From Rhizophagus irregularis (lineage: Eukaryota > Glomeromycota > Glomeromycetes > Glomerales > Glomeraceae), in NCBI RefSeq assembly GCF_026210795.1, contig NC_089440.1, positions 4,960,001 through 5,024,000 of the forward strand: a DNA stretch of 64,000 bases, read 5' to 3'. This document shows, piece after piece, positions 56,187 to 64,000 of this stretch. Position numbers and translations under genes: made by a program. Every line of letters starts with the position of its first letter. The first letter of the stretch is position 1. Below the pieces are notes generated by a model. The model was not told where the DNA came from. It did not search any database and saw nothing but the letters and a program-made list of their open reading frames with translations.

Positions 56187-56619
56187 AAATCACGCATATT
56201 AATATAGTTTTGATATACCAGAGTTTACTAGTAAAAGCTCGATATTCGCTATAACGGATCAATTTTCTAACTAGCTATAGTAAATAAACCGGATCACGTG
56301 ATCATTAACCAATAAAATTTAAGAAACGTGATGCTGTAAATCTTAATTTTGGCCGGAATTATAAAAATCTTAATTCCGGCTGAAGTTATGTATTACTTTA
56401 TATCTTCAATTAAAAATATTTTATATTCATTTTCATGAACTCTATGACTTAAAACTAAGATGAAAAAATTAAATTACAGCGTATATTAGTTTTATTAGCA
56501 TGAAAATTTTTCGAAAATTCAGTATAATAGATTTTCAGTTTTTTCGATATACTGGATATCCAGATAAACCGGATATTTTTAGCGGAACCGATAGATCCGG
56601 TTTATCGAATTTCACTGTG
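56187..56619. mobile_element. 5'-truncated Tc1/mariner-like TIR element (copy 2)
   Basis: The right end, tttatcgaatttcactgtg followed by TA, matches the element at 35152-35915. The interior also aligns: tttgatataccagagtttac + tagtaaaagctcgat corresponds to 35240 onward. The first 70-80 bases are missing, and the break coincides with the end of the kinase stump. Confidence 0.75.
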
Positions 56620-56814
56620 TAATTGCTTATCAGTTATACAAAGTATGATATAATAGATTTAGTATAGTTAAAAATAATGTAACAATTGGCCAGTTTATCG
56701 ATTATCTTTATATTTTTGATCAGATCTAATTGATCTAATAATATGAATGGCAATATACTGTTGATGACAACAACGAGTTGGTTACTTGTACAAAAGTTAT
56801 CGAAAATTTTTTAT

Positions 56815-57322
56815 GTGAAAAATTACGGATGCACAAATTTACTTAATAATACATCATAATCATTTTAGTGAAAAATTACGGATGCACAAATTTACTTAAT
56901 AATACATTATAATTATTTTATTGTAAATTCCTAATCTTTACATTCTATACTGAAAATTTTTTTATGTGAAAAATTATGGATGCACAACTTTACTTAATAA
57001 TACATTATAATCATTTTATTGTAAATACCTAATCTTTATATTTTATACTGAAAATTTTTTTTGTGAAAAATTACGGATGCACAAATTTACTTAATAATAC
57101 ATTATAATCATTTTATTATAAATTCCTAATCTTTATATTTTATACTGAAAATTTTTTTATGTGAAAAATTATGGATGCACAAATTTACTTAATAATACCT
57201 TATAATATTTTATTGTAAATTCCTAATCTTTACATTTTATACTGAAATTTTTTTTTGTGAAAATTACGGATGCACAAATTTACTTAATAATACCTTATAA
57301 TCATTTTATTGTAAATTCCAGC
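56815..57322 (+). repeat. Tandem satellite, about 96-98 bp, six units
   Basis: Units start at 56815, 56868, 56966, 57063, 57161 and 57257, each with gtgaaaaattacggatgcac + aaatttacttaataatac. The first unit is a shortened 53-bp version; the others are 96-98 bp. Units differ at a few positions. There are no spacer-like unique sequences, so it is not a CRISPR array. Confidence 0.9.
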
Positions 57323-57644
57323 ATTCCTCTTACATTTTATTATAATTTTATATTTACTGATCAATGATCATGTTGTCTATAATGAAGATTTAGGAATTAT
57401 TATTTTGTGCTCAAAGATACGAGTGCCGCTAGTGTTATTACAAATAATCATGCGCCAAGTGTGTTTAAGATACTGTATATCTAGGAGTCGAATTCGCAGA
57501 ATTTTACAAGACAGAGTTTTCCTGTTTGTATACAATACTATACTGGTAAAAGATATAAATACTTTGTACTTAATGTACAGTATATCCAATTTACGCTTTC
57601 TACCAATATTCAATAACCAATTTATTCATTGTTTTCTCTAGAAA

Positions 57645-58266
57645 ATGAACGTCGGTATTTATTTCAATATAGTTCCGAAGGGAAATGATAAACTTTCTTT
57701 GTATTTTGAAAATAAGAATTCAACCTTGAAACTTCACAGTAATAAGGATAGTGACAATGCGCAGTGGGAAGTTAAATGGCTTGGAGCCGAGAATGGTAAG
57801 TACGGGTTTAGATATATAACTTTTATAGTATATCCAGGTTTTTCGTCAGTCCGATTAATCTTTTTTTCTCCTTTTCTTAATTTTTGAATAAACTATCTAT
57901 TAGGAAAGGACAGGGTTGTCTTGATCAACAAAGGGCTTGGAATGGCCATGAAGGCAGAAGAACTCCAGGAAGCCTCTTCCATCGTCCCATCTGACTATGG
58001 TAATAACTGATTGGTTACTCGGCGATATAAAAGTAATATTATAAATTATTTACTGTATATTGATTTTAACCTATTTAACTTTTAGATTAATCGTTTATCC
58101 TTATTCTTAGGATGGCGTGTTTCGAGGCATACTCCCGAGAAAAAAAAAAGAATTAAATTTAAATGCTTGGGCAGGTGGAGAACTTCATGATGGTCAAGAT
58201 GTTCGTTTGTACCCATATACTGAGACGTATAATGACCTCTGGGCTTTTCAATTAGTCGAGAATTAA
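57645..58266 (+). pseudogene. Beta-trefoil (ricin-B-type lectin fold) protein, frameshifted
   Basis: Exons 57645-57795, 57904-57999 and 58111-58266 have clean GT-AG junctions, all phase 1. Exon 1 starts M-N-V-G-I-Y-F-N-I-V-P-K-G; exon 2 has R-V-V-L-I-N-K-G-L-G-M-A-M-K. In exon 3 the expected L-N-L-N-A-W-A-G-G, G-Q-D-V-R-L-Y-P-Y and N-D-L-W-A-F-Q-L-V-E-N are present but one frame off. A run of ten A (58140-58149) has one A too many, and the straight frame stops at T-S-stop. Repeated x-L-x-L-x-x-G and a terminal Q-x-W-like L-W-A-F-Q suggest a small single-domain carbohydrate-binding-type beta-trefoil. No signal peptide is visible, so it is probably cytosolic. It may be a recent pseudogene, an assembly error in the homopolymer, or a slippage site. 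Confidence 0.75.
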
Positions 58267-58557
58267 GAATATTGTATTAAATATCAGTTTTTATAATCAT
58301 AAAATTTTTTAGTGATAACAAATAAAATTTTATATTTCAAGTCCTTTAAAATATAATAACTAGGTTTAGTTTTTGGTGACCCCTATATGATTTAACAATG
58401 TCTTCAAGTTTTTAACATCCTTATAACAGCTAGTGCTATAAAGCCTATGCTGAGCCCCTTGCAAGTTGTTTTTGATAACCGTGATTATTTTTTTAAAAAA
58501 AATCAATATAACATATAGGAAAATTGACCGACGTTGATAGAAAGGAATATATAGAAA
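58267..58557. other. Intergenic, no supported gene
   Basis: AT-rich spacer between the lectin-like gene and the inverted-repeat element. Confidence 0.4.
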
Positions 58558-59800
58558 GTAAGTAACGGAAATTGGCTAAGTAACGTAAAGTCACATGATC
58601 TATTACGTTCTTCTCTTTAATATATAAAGTACAGAGTGTAAATTTTTTTGTAAATACTTGACGGATTTAATATTATTGATTGGCCAAATTGGCCACATGA
58701 TCGCGTCATGTTTATTTGTTTATCGAATCTCGTTTTTAGTATAGGTTCTTTTCCTCAGTTCTTTCGGTCTCAAGGTAATTTTCTTTTCTTTTATTTTTAT
58801 TTCTAATTTACATTCTGCTTACACTTTGTTTCTTACTAACTCTATTTCATCATTTTTAGGTCCTTTAGTCCTTCCAGTTCTGTAATTAAGGTTCACTTTA
58901 CGTTTCGTTTCTTACTCATTTTTTTATTTATTTTTTTATTTATTCTTTTTTATTTCGTTTTTATCTTATGTTTCATTTCTTACTAACTTCATTTTTTTTT
59001 ATTTTTACTTGGTTTCCTATCATTACCCAATCTCTTATCATGATCATTTTTTTATTTTTTGTCTCTCATCATTTTTCACCTCATATTACTTCATTATTCG
59101 TCTCCCATTATTTTCTATTACATCTTTTCATTTTCCATTATTTCTATTTTTGTCTCGCGTTACTCCTCTTCGTCTCCCATCACTCCTTTCACTCCCATCA
59201 CTTCTTTTCGTCTCCCATCACTCTTTTTCATCATCCATCTTGTCCTATTTCTCCTTTTTATTTCCTATCACTTCTCATTACTCCTTTTTACTCCCTTTCT
59301 TCTTCTATTACTTTCCACTACTCCATTGTTATTTCATCTTTTTTATTAGCATCTTTCTCCTTGATCATTGTAATTTACTTATCTTTTTTATTTATGTTAT
59401 TGTTTTTTTATTTGTATCACTTCATTAAAAATAAATACAGTGATTTTTATCTTTAAAATCGAAAATGTGGGACTTAAATTTTAATATTTAAATAAGATTA
59501 TTTTGAATAAATATGTTTGCAAAAAAAATTTTTAAAAATAAAATTTTAAGTTCAGTTTATCCAATCAAAAATTAGCTGAGCAGCCATCAGTCGATTAATA
59601 AATTACTTTATATATTGTACATCATGTGACATATTTGAAAAAAAACCCCAGATGATGTTTTAGTACCTATATAAGGGGAGTAACGTAAAGTAAATATAAT
59701 TGACTTTACGTTCCGTGTCTTATATAATTATAAGGGAGTAACCTAAATTGACCTAAAATAGTAATTTTACGTTACTTACTTAGCCAATTTCCGTTACTTG
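58558..59800. mobile_element. Long TIR element with pyrimidine-rich core
   Basis: The left end gtaagtaacggaaattggct + aagtaacgtaaa is matched inverted by tttacgttacttacttagcc + aatttccgttacttgc at the right. Inside, 58740-59450 is strikingly C/T-rich on the + strand (Ttc/Tca/Ttt words), which keeps all three + frames open for long distances. A second small inverted repeat, gtaacgtaaagt/actttacgtt, lies near 59680-59715. No transposase. Confidence 0.65.
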
Positions 59801-60457
59801 CTACCTACCTACCGTTCTTTTATATTCATAACAAATTTAAAAATGCGTTACTAAATTTTTTTTACAATCTTTTTTTAATTTTTTAATAACAATATATTTT
59901 TTTGGTCTCTTGTTTTTAGTACCATTTTTTATCGGTCTTTTTTAGACCCTTTTTTAATGATAACAAGGTTTTAATGATAACAATATTTTTTTTCAAACTG
60001 AATTTTTTCCAATAATGATATTTTTTTCCCGGTTTTTAACCCGAGATTTTATTAATTTTTTCTTTCCATCTTTCTTTTTAAAACTGACTCTAAGTTTTTT
60101 TTTATACAGTAATTTATTTTATGTATATATTTTGTATAAATTATTATTTATTGGATCGGTGATAGCAACGACAATTAGAAAAATTTTATTTTTTTAGATA
60201 ATGATTTTATCATTTCTTCATATCCAGTTTTTAGCTTTGTTCAAAGTCAAAAGGTATATAGAGCACGCCTAATTGATTTCTCATAAATATTTGAATTTTT
60301 CTGATTTCATTGTTGTATTTCTGTATTTGTGATGTGTATTTACTGATAAAGATAGCACATTTGCTGATATTTATGAATTCCTTTTACATATTAAACAATC
60401 CGAATCAACATTTTCGTTCTCCTTTTTTATGATGATCTTTGGTTTCTAAAAAAAAGA
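59801..60457. other. Upstream of the BTB/BACK fragment
   Basis: T-rich; no BTB N-terminal half was found in any frame. Confidence 0.45.
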
Positions 60458-61141
60458 ATGATCAATGATAATACTTTAACTCATATTAAGTTATCAAATA
60501 TATCACCGGAAAGATATTTTAAAGTCTTAATTGTTGCTGATGAACTTCTTCTTCAAGAATTAATTGATTATTTGCTAACCTATTTTATTGAAAACAGACT
60601 CGAATGGACAGAGCAACATTTTGAATTTATACATCGAATAAGTTTTCAATCTAATAATTTGTCAGAAATCCAAAAATTTTGCATGGATTTTATGGCTAAG
60701 TCTTCCGGAAAAATATTTAAATCACTTGATTTTACTTCGTTACCTGAAGAAAATATTGATTTCATAGATGAAGTTTGGGATGTTAAAATGGGATTCGCAC
60801 AAAATCAAACTCTTATTCCAAAACCTGATACTTGTCAGACTTTAATTAGGTTTTATAGCTTATCATCAAAAGAATTTTTACATAAAGTTCGACCGTATAA
60901 GAAACTTTTAAAACAACAACTTTATGAAAATTTTTTGAATTCATATATGGATCCTGATATTGTACCAAATGACAATAATATTTCACTTCTTAGAAATATA
61001 AAAATTGATAGGATTATTGGTACAGAAATTATTAATCTAAATATTATTTCGATTATTTCGAGATGGATTGATAAAGTGAATTTAAATAATAAATTTTCAT
61101 ATTTGAAGGAATTATATTTACCATTCATGATAAATGCTTGA
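60458..61141 (+). CDS. BTB/BACK-domain protein fragment
   Basis: A 227-codon open frame. Residues 18-50 (R-Y-F-K-V-L-I-V-A-D-E-L-L-L-Q-E-L-I) match the last helices of a BTB domain. Then comes a BACK-like domain: L-E-W-T-E-Q-H-F-E-F-I-H, K-F-C-M-D-F-M, K-I-F-K-S-L-D-F, and F-Y-S-L-S-S-K-E-F-L-H-K-V-R-P-Y-K-K. The end (I-S-R-W-I-D-K, then L-K-E-L-Y-L-P-F) corresponds to the linker into the TLD or Kelch part of full-length relatives, which is missing. BTB-BACK proteins usually serve as Cullin-3 adaptors, but without an intact BTB dimer/Cul3 surface this one probably cannot. Either a truncated gene copy or a short derivative that is still expressed; the frame itself is intact. Confidence 0.7.
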   Translation: MINDNTLTHIKLSNISPERYFKVLIVADELLLQELIDYLLTYFIENRLEWTEQHFEFIHRISFQSNNLSEIQKFCMDFMAKSSGKIFKSLDFTSLPEENIDFIDEVWDVKMGFAQNQTLIPKPDTCQTLIRFYSLSSKEFLHKVRPYKKLLKQQLYENFLNSYMDPDIVPNDNNISLLRNIKIDRIIGTEIINLNIISIISRWIDKVNLNNKFSYLKELYLPFMINA

Positions 61142-61746
61142 AAAAAATAAAAAAAAAATTAACGGTTATAATGAACTCATTTTTTTAAAAAAAATTTTTA
61201 ATAATGATTTTATTCGATTCTCAATAAAAGATATACAATTCACCAGCGTCGGTAAATAAAAAAGAACAATTCCCAATCAGCCAATCATTTTTGCTGCGTC
61301 GCGGAGAAATTTGTTGTTGCGGTGCTGCGGTGAGTACCTTTCCGATTTTTATTTTTTATTTTCTATTTTTTTTTTTTTTTTACCTCTAAATATATTTTTT
61401 TCACTTAAAAATAAAAAAACATACCCGGCCAAAAAGAAATTTATTTGTTATATAATTAATACTTTCTTTAATATTTCTCTTTTTTATTAGTAATTATTAA
61501 TTCTATTAAAAAAAAAAATTTATTTATAATGCTGCTGCCATACTTATTTTTATATGTGTGAAGGTATATAAAGCATCAGTTTTTCCATGAATATAATGTA
61601 TAATTTTGTTAATACTGTAATCCAAATGTTTTTTAAAGAAATATTTGGTGAATTACCTGAACAACGTAAAAAAAGGTGAAAAAGGAAATATATTTAAAAC
61701 TTAGTACTTACTATATTTAGTTAAACATGTTATTGAAAATTGAATT
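61142..61746. other. Intergenic, no supported gene
   Basis: Mostly AT-rich; 61285-61340 is GC-richer (ctgcgtcgcgg, gttgcggtgctgcggtgag) without a frame. Confidence 0.4.
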
Positions 61747-61830
61747 AGTGTGTTATTTTAACTAGTCTTTTTTTGATAATTTTGTTGCCGATCTTGAAAT
61801 CATTGAAACATAAAATAATGTTTCACCACT
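61747..61830 (+). promoter_or_regulatory. Conserved upstream block of the kinase family
   Basis: Contains gtgttattttaactagtc, gttgccgatcttgaaatcat, gaaacataaaataatg and tttcaccac, ending about 80 bases before the kinase 8 start. The stump at 56015 keeps only its right part. Confidence 0.6.
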
Positions 61831-61911
61831 TTTTTTCTTTTCCTTTATTATTTTTTAGTAATTTTTACATACGAATTCATAACATATTTTTTTAATAAAT
61901 TATTTATTAAA

Positions 61912-63509
61912 ATGGATGAAATTAAACTAACTGATGATGTATTTGAACAAATAAAAGAGTTCGATCGTTATGATTTGACTGAAGAACAAAAATCGTTAAT
62001 TCATAAACTAATAACAAATGAAGAATTAAAAGAACGTTATATAAAATATGATTTATGTAAAGAATGTAAACAGCCTAAAAGTAATTCTTATTATGATTGT
62101 CTACCATGTCTATATCAACATTTTCAACAAAATTTCAAAATTGGACAAGTGGAAATCATGACATTGATGAATTTATTCAAAAAGCACAATTAAACGCTAA
62201 AAACAATCGGTCAGTTATAGAATGGATTGAATATGATAATTTTGAAGATATTGAATATTTAGCAAAAGGGGGATTTGGAACTACTTTTAAAGCAGTTTGG
62301 AAAGATGGTCCTTGGACTCGGGAGAGAAATTATAGAAATAATAATGGTCAATTGATAAGAAATGGTAAAACAAAAGTTGCTTTAAAGTGCTTACATGACT
62401 CACAAGGTATTACAGCAGATTTTTTAAAAGAAGTAAGATATTGATATTTTCTTATAAATCTTCATTAACCTTTATAAATATTAAACTAACTATAATTTTC
62501 TTTTAAGGTTGAATCAAATATTTTAGTATATAGTACATATAGTACTGGTAAGGTAGTTCGTTGTTTTGGTATTACCAAAGATCCAAAAACAAATAATTTT
62601 ATGATGGTGATGGAATTAAAAGATAGTAGTTTAAGACAATATTTAAATAACAATTTCATTTCAATGAATTGGGAGGAAAAGTTGTATCGCTTATTTTGTA
62701 TTGCATCTGGTCTTAAAGATATTCATAATCAAGGATTAATTCATCATGATTTTCATTGTGGGAATATATTAAGCACTTTTCATAATGCTTGTATTACTGA
62801 TTTGGGATTATGTCAACCAGCGAATGCTAAATCCTCTCAAAATAATAATAAAAAAATATATGGAGTGTTACCTTATGTAGCTCCAGAAGTTTTAAAAGGA
62901 AAAGAATACACTCAAGCAAGTGATATTTATGGATACGGAATTATTGCATATGAAATTTGTACAGGTTTCCCTCCTTATTATGATATAGCTCATGATGAAT
63001 TCTTAGCTATGAAAATTTGTAATGGGTTGAGACCAAAATGTGATTATAAAATCCCTCAACTAATTGTTGACATAATTAATCAATGTTGGGATGCAGACCC
63101 TTTGAAACGACCTAATGCAGATGAAATAAAGGAGTTAATGTATAGTTTATATTGTGATATTAATTTAGAGAAAAGGGATTCTATAATTTATTGGCAAGTT
63201 AAAAAAGCAGATGAAATTAATAAAAAGTTATCTTCAACAGTTCAATTACCATTAACTTCTACAAATACACTCTCGTATACATCACATTCTCAAGCAATTT
63301 ATACAAGCAGACTTTTAGATTATAAAAACCTTCCAGAACCAAAAAATGTTGATAATAGTAACGGAATAGAATATTCAGGTAATTATATAAGTTTAATTTG
63401 TTTTATTAAAACATATTTTTGATTACAATATTTATTTCCTTTTATATATATAGAATCTATAAAAGTTGATTTTACCAAACTCAATATCAATTCCAAAGAT
63501 TGCGCTTAA
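61912..63509 (+). pseudogene. Zinc-ribbon/TKL-like protein kinase 8, frameshifted in exon 1
   Basis: Exons 61912-62432, 62508-63378 and 63454-63509 follow the family model, except that exon 3 contains the stop (N-S-K-D-C-A) and there is no fourth exon. The C-x2-C/C-x2-C ribbon is present. At 62137-62140 four A stand where all siblings have five (in N-F-K-N-W), shifting the frame after about residue 76; the straight frame stops at 62193. After the lesion everything is intact: G-G-F-G, V-A-L-K, H-H-D-F-H-C-G-N, D-L-G, A-P-E, D-I-Y-G-Y-G, K-R-P. A start at 62097 in the second frame could give a ribbon-less kinase. The homopolymer context makes an assembly error possible; otherwise this is a fresh pseudogene. 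Confidence 0.85.
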
Positions 63510-64000
63510 ATTCTTTATTTACATAGTTAATATTATGAACGTAATTAAATGAATATTAAAATGATGTAAAAGAAAAATTTTATTTATTATCAAATTTAAC
63601 CTTAAATTTTATATTTGTACTGTATTTAGTTTATATGTTTAAAAAATTATATTTATATATTTAAGGAAATACAGTATATTAACTTACTTCACAAACTGCT
63701 ATATATTCTACAGAAAGTTACAGTATATATTGATTTAAAATGTAAGAATCAATAAGAGGACGTGTTATTTGACTATTATAGTAACTATCCCGGCTTAAAA
63801 AGTAAATTATTTGATATAAATTGATAAATTCTTGTTTTCAATAAGACAATAACGACTGATAAATTGGATAATGACTTAGTTTATCGACCACAAGCACTAA
63901 TTCTTGAATTTTCTTCTTTAAAATCTAATCGCAAGAAACTAGTATTTAAACTGATAGATAACTGAAGGCTTATCATCATTAAATTCACGTATCCAACTAC
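63510..64000. other. Downstream of kinase 8, no supported gene
   Basis: AT-rich to the window end. A poly-purine-free segment around 63770-64000 shows no recognisable frame. Confidence 0.4.

Noticed and set aside
56815-57322. CRISPR-like regular repeat
   Set aside because: The full unit repeats without unique spacers, and the genome is eukaryotic.
58968-59456. Overlapping open frames of 96-162 codons on the + strand
   Set aside because: All three frames stay open because the strand is C/T-rich; the predicted proteins are monotonous Ser/Phe/Leu/His without domains.
1-64000. tRNA or rRNA genes
   Set aside because: None could be recognised by eye on either strand; a covariance-model scan would be needed to exclude a tRNA.

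Overview
This window looks like nuclear DNA of a Rhizophagus-type arbuscular mycorrhizal fungus (Glomeromycotina). It is very AT-rich, genes have short GT-AG introns, and intergenic space is full of small inverted-repeat transposons. The protein families fit that group: protein kinases with an N-terminal zinc-ribbon-like segment and an N-F-K-N-W-T-S-G-N block, and a BTB/BACK fragment. The organism is inferred from remembered family features, not from a database search.

Layout. A decayed kinase lies at 0.25-0.86 kb (-). 1-6.3 kb is gene-free and holds three inverted-repeat elements: 2962-3859 (nested palindromes and 182-bp repeats), 4587-5048 and 5370-5654. Kinase 1 (-) is at 6.4-8.0 kb. 8-14.8 kb is mostly empty apart from small transposons. 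Kinase 2 (-, six exons) is at 14.8-16.6 kb, next to a hAT-type MITE. At 18.57 kb sits a 52-residue secreted peptide precursor with two Lys-Arg sites, directly downstream of a 33-bp tandem repeat. 19.4-20.3 kb holds a doubtful or decayed gene. 21.0-21.5 kb is a MITE carrying a nested SINE-like insertion. A hypothetical 149-residue protein is at 25.2 kb, and kinase 3 (-), with a MITE inside its first intron, at 26-27.5 kb. 29-32 kb contains decayed coding DNA, including a retropepsin-like relic. 33-43 kb is a local kinase cluster (kinases 4, 5, 6, all +): the units of kinases 4 and 6 are duplicates, and a Tc1/mariner-like element sits in one but not the other. A hAT element at 44.0 kb and a second retropepsin-like relic at 45.9 kb follow. 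Kinase 7 (+, 48.3-49.9 kb) has lost its catalytic aspartate. A NYN-domain RNase-like gene (-) is at 52.9-54.1 kb. A 5' stump of a kinase gene at 56.0-56.2 kb abuts a truncated transposon. Then come a 96-98-bp satellite, a frameshifted beta-trefoil lectin-like gene (57.6-58.3 kb), a long inverted-repeat element (58.6-59.8 kb), a BTB/BACK gene fragment (60.5-61.1 kb) and kinase 8 (+, 61.9-63.5 kb, frameshifted in exon 1).

Exon structures were worked out by hand from splice signals, reading phase and comparison among paralogues. The kinases share a 73-bp-class first intron at the same codon and, in most copies, two tiny C-terminal exons. Open frames running into intron 2 (ending G-N-F-x-x-K) are intron read-through, not the real C-terminus. 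Kinases 1, 4, 5, 6 and 8 also share a conserved upstream block. The main theme is birth and death of a lineage-specific kinase family: intact, frameshifted, catalytically dead, truncated and fossil copies lie side by side, several directly touched by transposons.
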